A DNA stretch of 64,000 bases from DAOTXR01 sp034435375 (GTDB taxonomy: Bacteria > Chloroflexota > Anaerolineae > Aggregatilineales > UBA3940), in contig DAOTXR010000052.1 in the NCBI GenBank assembly GCA_034435375.1, positions 234,220 to 298,219 on the forward strand, written 5' to 3'. The notes beneath the pieces are model-generated. The model made no database searches. It was not told the DNA's origin and saw only the letters and a list, made by a program, of their open reading frames with translations. Positions 18,332 to 27,149 of this stretch are shown piece by piece (the first letter of the stretch is position 1; each line of letters begins with the position of its first letter). A program made the translations under genes and the position numbers.

Positions 18332-19435
18332 CTAAACAATGTATGGAGAGAAACCGCTGAGAGTCAGCGTTTTGAGGTGAGGTAACAGTCTCTGTGCGTA
18401 TTCGCTTTTAGCTTCCTCGGAAAGGTCTGGTTTGACCAAGTCGATAATCTCCAGCGCCAGGCGCAGCCGAGCACGCTCCAGCCGAGTGCTCAGCGGGTCA
18501 GCCTCGACTGTTGTCTCTCTACGCCGCCCGAACAGAAAGCTTCTGGACCGCCTTGCCTCCATTTCAGTGGTAGCCTTGGTTCCTCTATCCCACACTGCGG
18601 CCAGATCGCTAGCATAGGCCTTTTCCCACGGCGTAACCTTAAGTTTGATCAAATTGACAGCTTGCGCTGCGCCCGTGAGCGTGATCGTGACCGGCGAGCG
18701 GCTGATAGACGTGATAAGCACTTCAGCCTCGGTGTCTCCCAGGATCTCGTTGATCACTTGCTGGATTCCCGAAATCGCCGAGAGATAAGGCCCTACTTCG
18801 GACAGGAGATACTCAGGCGTGAGCAATTGATCGGATCCCTGTTCGCCTTCGCTCGGCTTGCGAGACTTGAGGACAAGCACCTGTGTGGCGGCTGAGCCAG
18901 GCTGGGGGGCCTGGAAATATACTCGTAGCCTGAGCTGACCCAACCGAAGTCGGTCGCCTGGAGTCAACTCGTAGGCTCGATAGGGTGTCAGACGATTGCC
19001 GTTCAGCCAGGTCCCATTTGTGCTGCCCAGATCCTGAATCGAAAACGTCTCTTCAACCATGGAGATCATGGCATGGCGACGCGAGACGCCCTTTTCGGTA
19101 GCGTCGAAATCTGTGAGATCGATGGTGGGGGGAGAGTCTCCTGGGGCATGCCTGCCCAGAGTCATTTGCCGAGACCCTTTATAAATCATTGGTTCTTCCT
19201 GATTCTCGACCAAGATGCCCAACGCTCCGTGCGGTACCTTGGCAAGCCTGAGCGTATCAGGGCCAGCAGTTTCCTCCTCCAGACTGTAGACCGGCTGGGT
19301 AGTGATATACTGTGGACTTCCTGATCGGACCAAAGCTCCAGAATCAATGCTGCCGGGCTGTTTATCCTCTTGTTGTGACAGGCCGGCATCAGCTGCTTCC
19401 GGCCCAGCCTCAGGTTGGTCGTTCATCTCTGCCAT
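18332..19435 (-). CDS. FHA-domain phosphopeptide-binding protein
   Basis: 367 residues. Acidic N-terminal ~85 residues, FHA domain about 95-170 with LGRHAPGD, GVSRRHAMI and DLGSTNGTWLNGNRL, the residues that read phospho-Thr. The C-terminal half has no motif I recognise except a strongly basic RRSRSFLFGRRRE patch. First gene of the FHA-DUF58-transglutaminase set, 83 nt ahead of DUF58. FHA domains are read-outs of Ser/Thr kinases such as the one at 7.1 kb, so a phosphorylation-controlled envelope module is plausible, but that link is inference. Confidence 0.88.
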   Translation of the reverse strand: MAEMNDQPEAGPEAADAGLSQQEDKQPGSIDSGALVRSGSPQYITTQPVYSLEEETAGPDTLRLAKVPHGALGILVENQEEPMIYKGSRQMTLGRHAPGDSPPTIDLTDFDATEKGVSRRHAMISMVEETFSIQDLGSTNGTWLNGNRLTPYRAYELTPGDRLRLGQLRLRVYFQAPQPGSAATQVLVLKSRKPSEGEQGSDQLLTPEYLLSEVGPYLSAISGIQQVINEILGDTEAEVLITSISRSPVTITLTGAAQAVNLIKLKVTPWEKAYASDLAAVWDRGTKATTEMEARRSRSFLFGRRRETTVEADPLSTRLERARLRLALEIIDLVKPDLSEEAKSEYAQRLLPHLKTLTLSGFSPYIV

Positions 19436-19624
19436 GTGATCCTCTCACCAACCATACAGCGCCCACCCGCTGCCAAGCAATGTCCCTGTTTTAATTCAGG
19501 GCAAAGCATAAAAGAGTGAAGTGTTTCGCGAAGAGTAAGCTGAACACCCTGTCCACAAAGCTCAAGGTTCCCCGCATTGTATATCGACAACACTCCAAAA
19601 ACAACCTATTGCATTCATTCAAGT

Positions 19625-19905
19625 GAAATGTCGCCGGCGAAAATGCCCGAAGACGACGCTGTACAATGAATTGAAAGGGCGCCACGGACTGCCAGACGAG
19701 ATGGAGCAGGTGTGACAGAGATGCACCGCAGGGCCAAGGTGCAATTGGAGAATGGGGAAATCATGCAGCGGCCACATGCAACAATCAAAGCCGATCCCCA
19801 AACCTAGGAATGCCAGGATGAGCGCAACGTTTTTGTAAAAGGCGAAAATGCGGACCTGTGTTGAGATCCAACGGATTATCCTTAATTCGACGAACAATCC
19901 CAGGG
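19625..19905 (-). pseudogene. Remnant of a spermidine-synthase-like membrane protein N-terminus
   Basis: On the minus strand, a segment reading LFVELRIIRWISTQVRIFAF followed by KNVALILAFLGLGIGF (about 19897-19786) looks like the first TM region of a membrane protein family related to the intact gene at 20.8-23.3 kb (whose opening is AFELTLIRLFAV). After GIGF the frame loses all membrane character, while the neighbouring frame continues with a plausible ALIVACGR... stretch, as after a one-base frameshift; further on both frames decay. No start codon precedes it, and the pcm promoter overlaps its 5' side. It fills most of the 566-nt gap between the FHA gene and pcm. Confidence 0.45.
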
Positions 19906-19948
19906 CGCGGGAGGTTCGCAAGCTGTTAGCCGCAGCCCTTCGGCCTGG

Positions 19949-19957
19949 TGCTATAAT
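19949..19957 (+). promoter_or_regulatory. Extended -10 promoter of pcm
   Basis: TGC-TATAAT, consensus extended -10, 45 nt ahead of the pcm ATG. No clear -35 at the proper distance. Confidence 0.55.
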
Positions 19958-20001
19958 GAATCCCAGCAGGAGTGTCGGCAGCCAAAGGACGGAGCGGGAA
20001 C

Positions 20002-20757
20002 ATGCGAAGAATGACAATGTCTGCGGCGGCGGTAGCCAGGCTTGGGCTGGTGATAGCTGGGGGATTACTGGCGGCCTGTTATCAGGTAACGGATACACCG
20101 GCAACCATGATGGAGGACGAATACACTGCTGAGCGCCTGGAACTGGTCGAGACAGGAATCGTTGCACGAGGAATCCAGAACCCACTGGTGATCGACGCGA
20201 TGAAGGCCGTGCCCCGCCACGAATTTGTGCTTCCGGAGTATCTGGATCAGGCTTATGCAAATCACCCATTGCCGATTGGCTTCGGACAGACGATCTCACA
20301 GCCGTATATCGTGGCGCTGATGACCGAGCTGATCGACCCTGACCCGGACGATGTGGTGTTGGAGGTCGGTACTGGGTCGGGTTACCAGGCGGCAGTGCTG
20401 GCTGTGATCGTGAAGCAGGTGTACTCAATCGAGATCGTGGGAGCGCTGGCTGAGCAGTCTGCCAACCGGCTTGAAGCGCTGGGATACGACAATGTCGAGG
20501 TGAAGCACGCCGATGGCTACTATGGCTGGGAAGAACATGCACCGTTCGATGCCATCGTTGTGACGGCGGCCCCCGATCACGTGCCCCCGCCACTCATGGC
20601 CCAGCTTGCCGATGGCGGAAAACTGGTGATTCCGGTGGGGCCGGTAGGAGGCTATCAGGAGCTGTGGCTCGTAGAGCGCAACGGTGACGAGTACACTACT
20701 CGTAGCCTAGGTGGAGTGATCTTTGTGCCATTCACGCGCGAGGTGCGCGATCAGTAA
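20002..20757 (+). CDS. pcm: Protein-L-isoaspartate O-methyltransferase, predicted lipoprotein
   Basis: 251 residues. Methylates isoaspartyl residues with SAM to start repair. Motifs: GFGQTISQPYIVALM substrate loop and VLEVGTGSGYQAAVLA SAM site, then FDAIVVTAA. The N-terminus is unusual: MRRMTMSAAAVARLGLVIAG followed by GLLAAC, i.e. an Arg-rich n-region, hydrophobic core and an LAAC lipobox at about residue 25. Start at ATG 20002 has GGAG with a 7-nt spacer; the GTG at 19972 has none. This predicts export and membrane anchoring, not the normal cytosolic location. Where extracytoplasmic SAM would come from is unclear. Confidence 0.9.
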   Translation: MRRMTMSAAAVARLGLVIAGGLLAACYQVTDTPATMMEDEYTAERLELVETGIVARGIQNPLVIDAMKAVPRHEFVLPEYLDQAYANHPLPIGFGQTISQPYIVALMTELIDPDPDDVVLEVGTGSGYQAAVLAVIVKQVYSIEIVGALAEQSANRLEALGYDNVEVKHADGYYGWEEHAPFDAIVVTAAPDHVPPPLMAQLADGGKLVIPVGPVGGYQELWLVERNGDEYTTRSLGGVIFVPFTREVRDQ

Positions 20758-20801
20758 CTGCCAACTCCCATTCATCATGGATAGTCGCGGTGAATATCTC
20801 G

Positions 20802-23324
20802 CTAACGCTCATCGGGAGTCTCCTTCACGCTGGGCAAGCTGCGACTGTCTCTGTTGAGCGGAGCAATCGCAAGCAAAGCGACGGTATAGGCTGCCGCTCC
20901 CAGCCACAACACCACTGAGAAACCCCAACTGACAGCAGCCATCGTGGCTAGCACACCGCTGATCACCGAGGCGCTGCCATTGACCGCCCACACCCAGGGC
21001 GTCAGGCCTGGTGACAGCGACTCGACCAGAGTCGCGCCGCGTGCGAACGGGACTCCCATCACCACACCGAGCGGCGCAAGGCTCACCACAGCGACAGCGA
21101 TCCGTGCTGTTAGCGACCACCCTAGCGCCAGCGCAAATACGCCGCGTAGCGCGAAAGGCATGGCAAGCGCCAGGGCAACGAGTGCCCCAAGAGCTATGGC
21201 AGGTCGCCAATGCAGAGCAGTGAGGCTGCCCAGCCCTGAGAACAACAGAATGGCAAACAGCACCGCCGCCATGGCCGTGATCGGGTGCCCCAGGAAGAGA
21301 ATGAATTGCTGCGCCAGCGGCATCTCAATGAATAGGAAGCCGATTCCCAGCATGAAGAAATAGAGAAGGGCAAGAGACTTCGCTCTCGCTGGCTGTCTCT
21401 CCCGACGGGCATAGGTGCTGGAGGAGGAGAACCGCCGCACGACCATCAGTGGCCCGAAGATCGCCAGGGCGGCGAGCAGTGTCACCAGCGCAAGCAACGC
21501 GACAAGCACCAGGTAGCCACTACCGCCGAAGGGTTGCCAGGTCTGGCCTATCCCGGCGATCACCTGCGGAGTCTGTCGCCAGCGGAAGTAGTGAAAGAAA
21601 AAGGGCCGGTCATCCGTGGGGGGGCGGACGTCATAGTTGTAGCTGCGGATGAAACCTTCAGGGTCGGCCAGCAGCGCCTGAAACGCCAGGAAATCGGCAG
21701 GCTCCGGCAGACGGTTGTGTACGTTGACCTCGTCAGGCGAGATGGTGGGTAACCATACGAGGTCATAGCCACGCGACGCCACAAATTCTCGGACTGTTGC
21801 CTGATCCTGATTGGTAAGAGGCTCGTTGCCGACAACGAACGTGATCGTGCGCAGCGACCGGAACGAAGCAATCTGATCTGAGGGGCGGGCTACACCCCGC
21901 GCCCGGAGTGCCGCTTCAAGCACAGCCAGCGTGCGGATCGACTCGGTTGGCGGCGTTTGCAGCCAGCGAGTCAGCACCAGTAACCCTCCAGGGCTGAGAT
22001 GGTCCAGATAGTCACCCATCGCCTCGACTGTGTAACGGTAGTCCTCACTCAGGCTGTACGCTCCGGATGTGACAGGATGGAACGAGTCGCTCAGGGCAAG
22101 CAAGATGACATCGTAGAGCTGGTTGACTCGGCGCAGGTAGGTTCGCCCCTCCAGGGCAATAACCTGCATGCGGGGGTCAGCATATAGACCATGGGTGAAA
22201 CTGGCATATGGCCCCCTTAGAAGGTCAATCACGAGTTGCCTGCGCTCGACGACAGTGACAGAAGGCACACCGCCAGCCAGGGCCATCAGGACGCTCCAGC
22301 CTCCACTTGGCTCCACGATGAGCATCTCATGTGCCTCAGAACGCAAGGCGTGGATTACGGCCTCTGGCACGTAGGCAGCCAGCTCGCGGGCAAGGTCATC
22401 GGTGGGGGCAAGCGCGGTGACAGGCGACAGATTGTCGCCGTCGAGAAAGAGGCCAGCCTGGAGGGGAGGCTGGGGGACGTGAGCGTTGAGGCTGAGGCCG
22501 GGGAATTGGTGAATTGAGGTGCTCTCAACGACGTCAACACGCACGCTGGCGTTCCATGCCGAAATGGTATGCTGGGCTCCCGGCGCGAGCAGCACCTGCG
22601 ACAATCCTTTGTAAGGCGAAAGCCGGAGGGTAACCCACTCTGGACGCGAGATGGCTAGCACGGCCAGGGCTGCGACACCTACACTGAAGGTGGCCAGTTG
22701 GGCTGTCGTCATCAACCCAGCTTGGCAGCGGGCCAGCACAAACAAGCCGGCGGCGACCAATCCAAGTGCAGCGCTGGCCAACAGCGTGCCCTCACCACCC
22801 AGGACGGCGAGCAGCGGGAGAACGATGATGCAACCCAGCGCCGACCCAGCCAGGTTGACAGCGTAGACGCGGTGCAGGCTGCGCGCGTCGGCAGCCAACA
22901 GCCCTCCGATCACCAACCCACCAAACAGAAACGGCGTGGCAGCCCCACCGAAAGTGATCAGCAGGTAGAGCACCTGGCGACGGTCCCAGGCAATGGCATA
23001 CGAGTCGAAGGGGAGCAGGTTGAGGACAGCATAGCTGAGAACCACTGCCAGCGCAAAGCCCGCCGCCCAGCGCGCCGGTCGCTCACCCAGACGTGGCCAC
23101 ACACTGAGCAACGATCCCGCTGCACCTGAACCCAGCAGCGCCAGGCTGATAGCCATGAAGGCGAAGTGATAGAATTGAGCAACGGCGAACAGGCGTATCA
23201 GCGTCAGCTCGAAGGCCAGCATGGCCGCCGAGAGCAGCCCGACGGCGATCAAGATGGCTGGAGAGCCAGCTGCACTGGAATCGGGGCTTTTAGACTGGCG
23301 GGGAGCTTTCCAAGTCTGGCGCAC
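20802..23324 (-). CDS. Polytopic membrane protein with spermidine-synthase-like domain
   Basis: 840 residues. Seven or so TM helices at the N-terminus (AMLAFELTLIRLFAVAQFYH opens the family), a soluble central domain (about 250-590) of spermidine-synthase/Rossmann methyltransferase character (EMLIVEPSGGWSVLMAL, YDVILLALSD), and a C-terminal TM bundle with YFFMLGIGFLFIEMPLAQQ. The family is common in Chloroflexi and deltaproteobacteria; no member is firmly assigned a reaction, and polyamine synthesis is doubtful because the domain has been drawn into a membrane carrier. Starts with GTG at 23324, overlapping the upstream gene's 3' end by 35 nt. Confidence 0.8.
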   Translation of the reverse strand: MRQTWKAPRQSKSPDSSAAGSPAILIAVGLLSAAMLAFELTLIRLFAVAQFYHFAFMAISLALLGSGAAGSLLSVWPRLGERPARWAAGFALAVVLSYAVLNLLPFDSYAIAWDRRQVLYLLITFGGAATPFLFGGLVIGGLLAADARSLHRVYAVNLAGSALGCIIVLPLLAVLGGEGTLLASAALGLVAAGLFVLARCQAGLMTTAQLATFSVGVAALAVLAISRPEWVTLRLSPYKGLSQVLLAPGAQHTISAWNASVRVDVVESTSIHQFPGLSLNAHVPQPPLQAGLFLDGDNLSPVTALAPTDDLARELAAYVPEAVIHALRSEAHEMLIVEPSGGWSVLMALAGGVPSVTVVERRQLVIDLLRGPYASFTHGLYADPRMQVIALEGRTYLRRVNQLYDVILLALSDSFHPVTSGAYSLSEDYRYTVEAMGDYLDHLSPGGLLVLTRWLQTPPTESIRTLAVLEAALRARGVARPSDQIASFRSLRTITFVVGNEPLTNQDQATVREFVASRGYDLVWLPTISPDEVNVHNRLPEPADFLAFQALLADPEGFIRSYNYDVRPPTDDRPFFFHYFRWRQTPQVIAGIGQTWQPFGGSGYLVLVALLALVTLLAALAIFGPLMVVRRFSSSSTYARRERQPARAKSLALLYFFMLGIGFLFIEMPLAQQFILFLGHPITAMAAVLFAILLFSGLGSLTALHWRPAIALGALVALALAMPFALRGVFALALGWSLTARIAVAVVSLAPLGVVMGVPFARGATLVESLSPGLTPWVWAVNGSASVISGVLATMAAVSWGFSVVLWLGAAAYTVALLAIAPLNRDSRSLPSVKETPDER

Positions 23325-23733
23325 GATCGGAGGTAACCTTTACTTTCAAGTACTTCGCAACATGGGATCGGTTGAGAATGCGCTGTACCCAGGGCGGGAA
23401 GGCGGGCAGCGCCGTGGCCGGGTCTACGATCTGGGGGGCGGCCACAGTGTAGGTTTTGCCGCTCCACTGGAGGGAGAAGCGGCCTGCCGCTATGGCATTG
23501 CGGCACCAGTCGACATGGTCCCCATAGGGCAATGGGATGACGAAGCCCTCGTTGAATGGCATCGCGAGCACGGGTGTGGCGTAGGCCCGCCCAGACTTCT
23601 GCCCAATGTGGTGCACGACGGCGTAGATGCGCCGCCCGGCAAAGGTCATCATGATAGGGTTGGTGACACGTCTGTTAAAGCGACGAAGCCGCTCCATGAA
23701 CCTTTCCCGGCGGGTCGGATGTGTGGCATCCAT
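23290..23733 (-). CDS. Deazaflavin (F420)-dependent nitroreductase family protein
   Basis: 147 residues, the normal size of Ddn-like split-barrel proteins (nitroreductase/DUF385). Visible features: basic amphipathic N-terminus RRERFMERLRRFNRRV, GRRIYAVVHHIGQKSGRAYATPV, the conserved core that contacts F420, and PYGDHVDWCRNAIAAG. Reduces quinone- or nitro-type substrates with F420H2 in characterised relatives; whether F420 or flavin is used here cannot be read. Overlaps the spermidine-synthase-like gene by 35 nt, so co-transcribed. Confidence 0.88.
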   Translation of the reverse strand: MDATHPTRRERFMERLRRFNRRVTNPIMMTFAGRRIYAVVHHIGQKSGRAYATPVLAMPFNEGFVIPLPYGDHVDWCRNAIAAGRFSLQWSGKTYTVAAPQIVDPATALPAFPPWVQRILNRSHVAKYLKVKVTSDRAPDLESSPPV

Positions 23734-23992
23734 GATCGGTCAACTCTTTGTTGCGCAGAGTATGCACTGATGATCGGTGACTATGTGTCATTATAGCACC
23801 GGACCAGCATAATCGACGCAGGCGATATATCATGAGAACATGGATCATGACCGCACATTGCACTCATTTCCCGCTTTACAGGTAGAATCCCATCGGGGGT
23901 ACGCCAGTAGGTCAAGAATAGGAGGCCGTAGGGCGAGCTTATGGGTCACCTCTATGGGAGAATCGTGATCTCCGGGCGAGACAGGAGTATCT

Positions 23993-25237
23993 GTGGCTAA
24001 AAATGTCGATATCTTCGAGTTGACACTCACCAGCATGGCGCACGGCGGCGCGGCGCTGGGCAGGCACGCCGGGCGTGTGGTCTTTGTGCCGTATGCGCTT
24101 CCCGGTGAGCGTGTGCAGGTGCACATCACTGAAGATCGAGGGAGGTTTGCCCACGCGACGGCAGTCGAGATTGTCGAAGTTTCACCTGATCGGGTCGAGC
24201 CGCCCTGCCCCTATTTCGGGCCGGGGCAGTGCGGCGGCTGCCACTGGCAACATATCGCTTACCGACGTCAGCTTGAGTTCAAGCGTGAGGTAATGTATGG
24301 TCAGCTTGAACGGATCGGCAAGCTAGCCAACCCCAATGTTTTACCAACCATCCCTGCCGCCGAGCCGTGGGGCTATCGTCACCATGCCACCCTCACCATG
24401 ACACCCGATGGCCAGCCCGGCTTTTACAGCGATGACAACCAGCGTATCATCCCGATCGAGATCTGCCACATCCTGCATCCAGCGCTGATCGACCTGCTGG
24501 GTATGCTGGACCTGGATGCGCCGGAGATCGAGCGCGTCAGGCTCCAAGTGGGCAGTGAGCCGGGAGATCGTATGATCGTCTTCCAAGCAGAGGGGGATCG
24601 TGCGCCGGAGATCGAGGTGGATTTCCCGGTGTCTGTGAACCTGCTGCTGCAGGACAACGAACCGGTGAACCTGATTGGAAGCCCTCAGGTGACGTATCGC
24701 GTCTTTGAGCGCAGCTTCCGCGTGACAGCGGGGAGTTTCTTCCAGGTCAGCCCGACGATGGCCGAGGTGCTGGTCAACGAGGTGCTGGCGCGGCTAGCCC
24801 TACAGGGGAGCGAGACGGTGCTCGACTTGTATAGTGGCGTAGGGCTGTTCACAGCCTTCATCGCCGAGCGGGCAGAGATGGTGGTGAGTGTCGAAAGCTA
24901 CCCTCCTGCTGTCACTGACGCCGATGTGAACATGGCTGACCTAGAGAACATCGAGTTAGTCGAAGGGGCCGTAGAAGCAGTGTTGGGTGATCTAGAGGGG
25001 CCATTTGATGCAGTGGTGCTCGACCCGCCGCGCACAGGAGCCGGCCCCAAGGTGATCGAGGAGCTGGCGCGGCTGGCTCCGCCGCGGGTGGTGTATGTGA
25101 GTTGCGATCCGGCCACGCTGGCTCGCGATGCCCAGCAGCTCGCCCGGCGTGGCTATCGTCTGATCGATGTGCAGCCTATCGACCTGTTTCCCCAGACATA
25201 TCATATCGAGGCAGTTGCCGCATTTGAGCGACAGTGA
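23993..25237 (+). CDS. rlmD: 23S rRNA (uracil-C5)-methyltransferase, RlmD/TrmA family
   Basis: 414 residues. N-terminal TRAM domain (1-60), then the [4Fe-4S] motif C72-x7-C80-x2-C83 (CPYFGPGQCGGC) with the fourth Cys expected in the following region, SAM fold with LDLYSGVGLF, and catalytic Cys in VVYVSCDPATLARD. GTG start at 23993 with AGGAG and a 5-nt spacer. Family members methylate m5U in rRNA or tRNA (U747/U1939 or U54), so the precise site is not fixed by sequence; the Fe-S motif favours RlmD/RumA type over TrmA. Confidence 0.88.
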   Translation: MAKNVDIFELTLTSMAHGGAALGRHAGRVVFVPYALPGERVQVHITEDRGRFAHATAVEIVEVSPDRVEPPCPYFGPGQCGGCHWQHIAYRRQLEFKREVMYGQLERIGKLANPNVLPTIPAAEPWGYRHHATLTMTPDGQPGFYSDDNQRIIPIEICHILHPALIDLLGMLDLDAPEIERVRLQVGSEPGDRMIVFQAEGDRAPEIEVDFPVSVNLLLQDNEPVNLIGSPQVTYRVFERSFRVTAGSFFQVSPTMAEVLVNEVLARLALQGSETVLDLYSGVGLFTAFIAERAEMVVSVESYPPAVTDADVNMADLENIELVEGAVEAVLGDLEGPFDAVVLDPPRTGAGPKVIEELARLAPPRVVYVSCDPATLARDAQQLARRGYRLIDVQPIDLFPQTYHIEAVAAFERQ

Positions 25238-25305
25238 TAGGCTAGGTTGGAATTGCGCAGGCGAGTCAGGCGAGTTGAGTCTCAATCTACAAGGAGTGAA
25301 TCGCA

Positions 25306-25986
25306 ATGAAATATCGGATCACAGGCACCACCATGCAAGCGTTGGATATCCTGCTCAACCGTGGCGAGGCTGTCTTTACCGAAGTTGGCGGGATGGCTTG
25401 GTATCGAGGCAACATTGAGATGAAGACCAATATGCCAGGCGGTCTGCTAGGCGGTCTGGGTCGGATGGTATCAGGCGAGTCGCTGTTTCTGACCACCTAT
25501 ACATCGCTGGCCGACCAGTCAGTGGTGACTTTCGCGCCGGAGGCTCCTGGCTCCATCGTGGCATTGGACCTGGCAGCAGGCCAGTCGGTTATCGCGCAGC
25601 GTGACGCCTTCATGTGTGCTCAGCAGGGCGTTGAGGTGGTCATCCATTTCAAGCGACGGCTGGGGGTGGGCTTGTTTGGCGGTGAGGGTTTCATCTTGCA
25701 GCGCATTACAGGTCCAGGCGCGGCGTTCTTCGAGATCGACGGTGAGACGGTCGAGGTGAACCTGGCTGCTGGCGAGAAGATATTCGTTGACCCTGGCCAC
25801 ATCGCCATGTTTGATGCGACTGTGACCCATGACATCCAGATGGTCAAGGGTGTGAGCAACGTCCTGTTCGGCGGCGAGGGCCTGTTCCTGGCGACGCTGA
25901 CGGGGCCGGGTCGTGCTTGGCTCCAGACAATGCCACTTAACAACCTGATCAACAAGATCATCGCCAAGATGCCCAAGAGCAGCTAG
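25306..25986 (+). CDS. AIM24 / TIGR00266 family protein
   Basis: 226 residues, a double beta-sandwich made of repeated halves. Family landmarks: EVGGMAWYRGNIEMKTN, GESLFLTTYTS, then the repeat copies LFGGEGFILQRITGPG and LFGGEGLFLATLTGPG. The fold resembles tryptophan-RNA-binding attenuation protein; bacterial function is unknown, the yeast relative acts at the mitochondrial inner membrane. Own transcription unit: a stem-loop follows at 26087. Confidence 0.92.
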   Translation: MKYRITGTTMQALDILLNRGEAVFTEVGGMAWYRGNIEMKTNMPGGLLGGLGRMVSGESLFLTTYTSLADQSVVTFAPEAPGSIVALDLAAGQSVIAQRDAFMCAQQGVEVVIHFKRRLGVGLFGGEGFILQRITGPGAAFFEIDGETVEVNLAAGEKIFVDPGHIAMFDATVTHDIQMVKGVSNVLFGGEGLFLATLTGPGRAWLQTMPLNNLINKIIAKMPKSS

Positions 25987-26086
25987 ACGGTTGGCTGATA
26001 CATCGAAAGAGCGCTTTGAAGTTCCTCCGAGGGAATGCTTCAGGTAGGCGGAAGGTCTAGAATTGGTAGATTAGGAATCTGAGTGA

Positions 26087-26119
26087 AACCGGAAAGGTCT
26101 ATCAACCCCCTTTCCGGTT
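26087..26119 (+). terminator. Stem-loop after the AIM24 gene
   Basis: Perfect 11-bp stem AACCGGAAAGG / CCTTTCCGGTT with 11-nt loop, 100 nt past the stop; short T stretch only. Confidence 0.55.
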
Positions 26120-26125
26120 GATCAC

Positions 26126-26155
26126 TTTACGTCGCTGTACATTTGGTTATATAAT
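26126..26155 (+). promoter_or_regulatory. Promoter of the slipin gene
   Basis: TTTACG, 18-nt spacer, TATAAT, 66 nt upstream of the slipin ATG. Confidence 0.5.
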
Positions 26156-26221
26156 GCCTGTGTCAGCCTTATGAAGGCCGCTCGGCCCTGCTATGTACGA
26201 TAGGAAAGGATACGACAGGAT

Positions 26222-27019
26222 ATGGGAGAAGCTATCACTGCGTTAATCTGCCTATTCATTGGCGTGGCGGTGGTAGTCGTTGCGTTGCTGGCTTCCGCTG
26301 TGCGCGTGGTGCAGGAATATGAGCGCGGCGTCATCTTTCGCTTAGGACGACTGATCGGCGCTAAGGGGCCGGGCTTGTTCTTCATCATTCCCATTATTGA
26401 CCGCATGGTGAAGATCGACCTGCGCACCGTTACGCTGGATGTCCCCACCCAAGAAGCCATCACCAACGACAACGTCACAGTCCGGGTGAATGCCGTGGCG
26501 TACTTCCGGGTGATTGACCCTGAGCGAGCCGTGGTGCAGGTTGAGGACTTTCGCCGGGCGACATGGCAGATCGCCCAGACCAGCCTGCGGAGCGTGATCG
26601 GTGAGGCGCAGCTCGACGAGCTGCTGGCACACCGTGACCGAATCAACGATAAGTTGGCCCGCATTATTGACGAAGCGACCGAGCCGTGGGGCGTCAAGGT
26701 GAGCCTGGTCGAGGTGAAGGATGTAGAGTTGCCTGAGACGATGCAACGTGCGATGGCTCGCCAGGCCGAAGCCGAACGTGAGAAGCGTGCCAAGATCATC
26801 CACGCCGAGGGTGAGTATCAGGCAGCCCAGCAATTGCTTGAAGCCGCCCAGACTATGGCCCAAGAACCAGCATCAATGCAATTGCGCTACCTGCAGACGC
26901 TGACTGAGATTGCGGCGGAGAAGAACAGCACGCTGATCTTCCCCGTGCCTATTGACGTGATTTCCACTTTCACCGACATGATGCGTGCTGTCACCAAGTC
27001 GTCTCGTGGGGAGAAGTAG
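26222..27019 (+). CDS. Slipin / stomatin-like SPFH-domain membrane protein
   Basis: 265 residues. One N-terminal TM helix (about 5-25), then the band-7/SPFH domain opening with VVQEYERGVIFRLGR and GPGLFFIIP, and a C-terminal helical, coiled-coil region (AMARQAEAEREKRAKIIHAE). Slipins form ring-shaped oligomers on membrane microdomains; many bacterial ones pair with an NfeD protease-partner gene, but none is adjacent here. A stand-alone copy with its own promoter and a very strong terminator. Confidence 0.93.
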   Translation: MGEAITALICLFIGVAVVVVALLASAVRVVQEYERGVIFRLGRLIGAKGPGLFFIIPIIDRMVKIDLRTVTLDVPTQEAITNDNVTVRVNAVAYFRVIDPERAVVQVEDFRRATWQIAQTSLRSVIGEAQLDELLAHRDRINDKLARIIDEATEPWGVKVSLVEVKDVELPETMQRAMARQAEAEREKRAKIIHAEGEYQAAQQLLEAAQTMAQEPASMQLRYLQTLTEIAAEKNSTLIFPVPIDVISTFTDMMRAVTKSSRGEK

Positions 27020-27067
27020 CCCAGGGTGCAACGCACAGAGCTGTTGTGTATTGCGACAGCGAAAGCC

Positions 27068-27113
27068 ATCCAACCACAGAGGGACGCCCGAAGGCGTCCC
27101 TCTGTGGTTGGAT
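27068..27113. terminator. 21-bp perfect hairpin between convergent genes
   Basis: Both arms match without a mismatch over 21 bp (27068-27088 and 27093-27113) around a CGAA tetraloop. Slipin ends 48 nt to the left; the GMC oxidoreductase ends 36 nt to the right. Confidence 0.8.
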
Positions 27114-27149
27114 CTACCACGCAAGTATCCAGGATAGCAACCCTATCCC

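Noticed and set aside
18340..18372. CGCTGA/TCAGCG hairpin near the FHA gene end
   Set aside because: It lies inside the coding end of the FHA gene and is short; better explained as coding sequence.
19619..20593. 324-codon open frame on the minus strand across the start of pcm
   Set aside because: Most of it is the antisense shadow of pcm; only its last third carries real protein-like signal, which I list as a pseudogene remnant.
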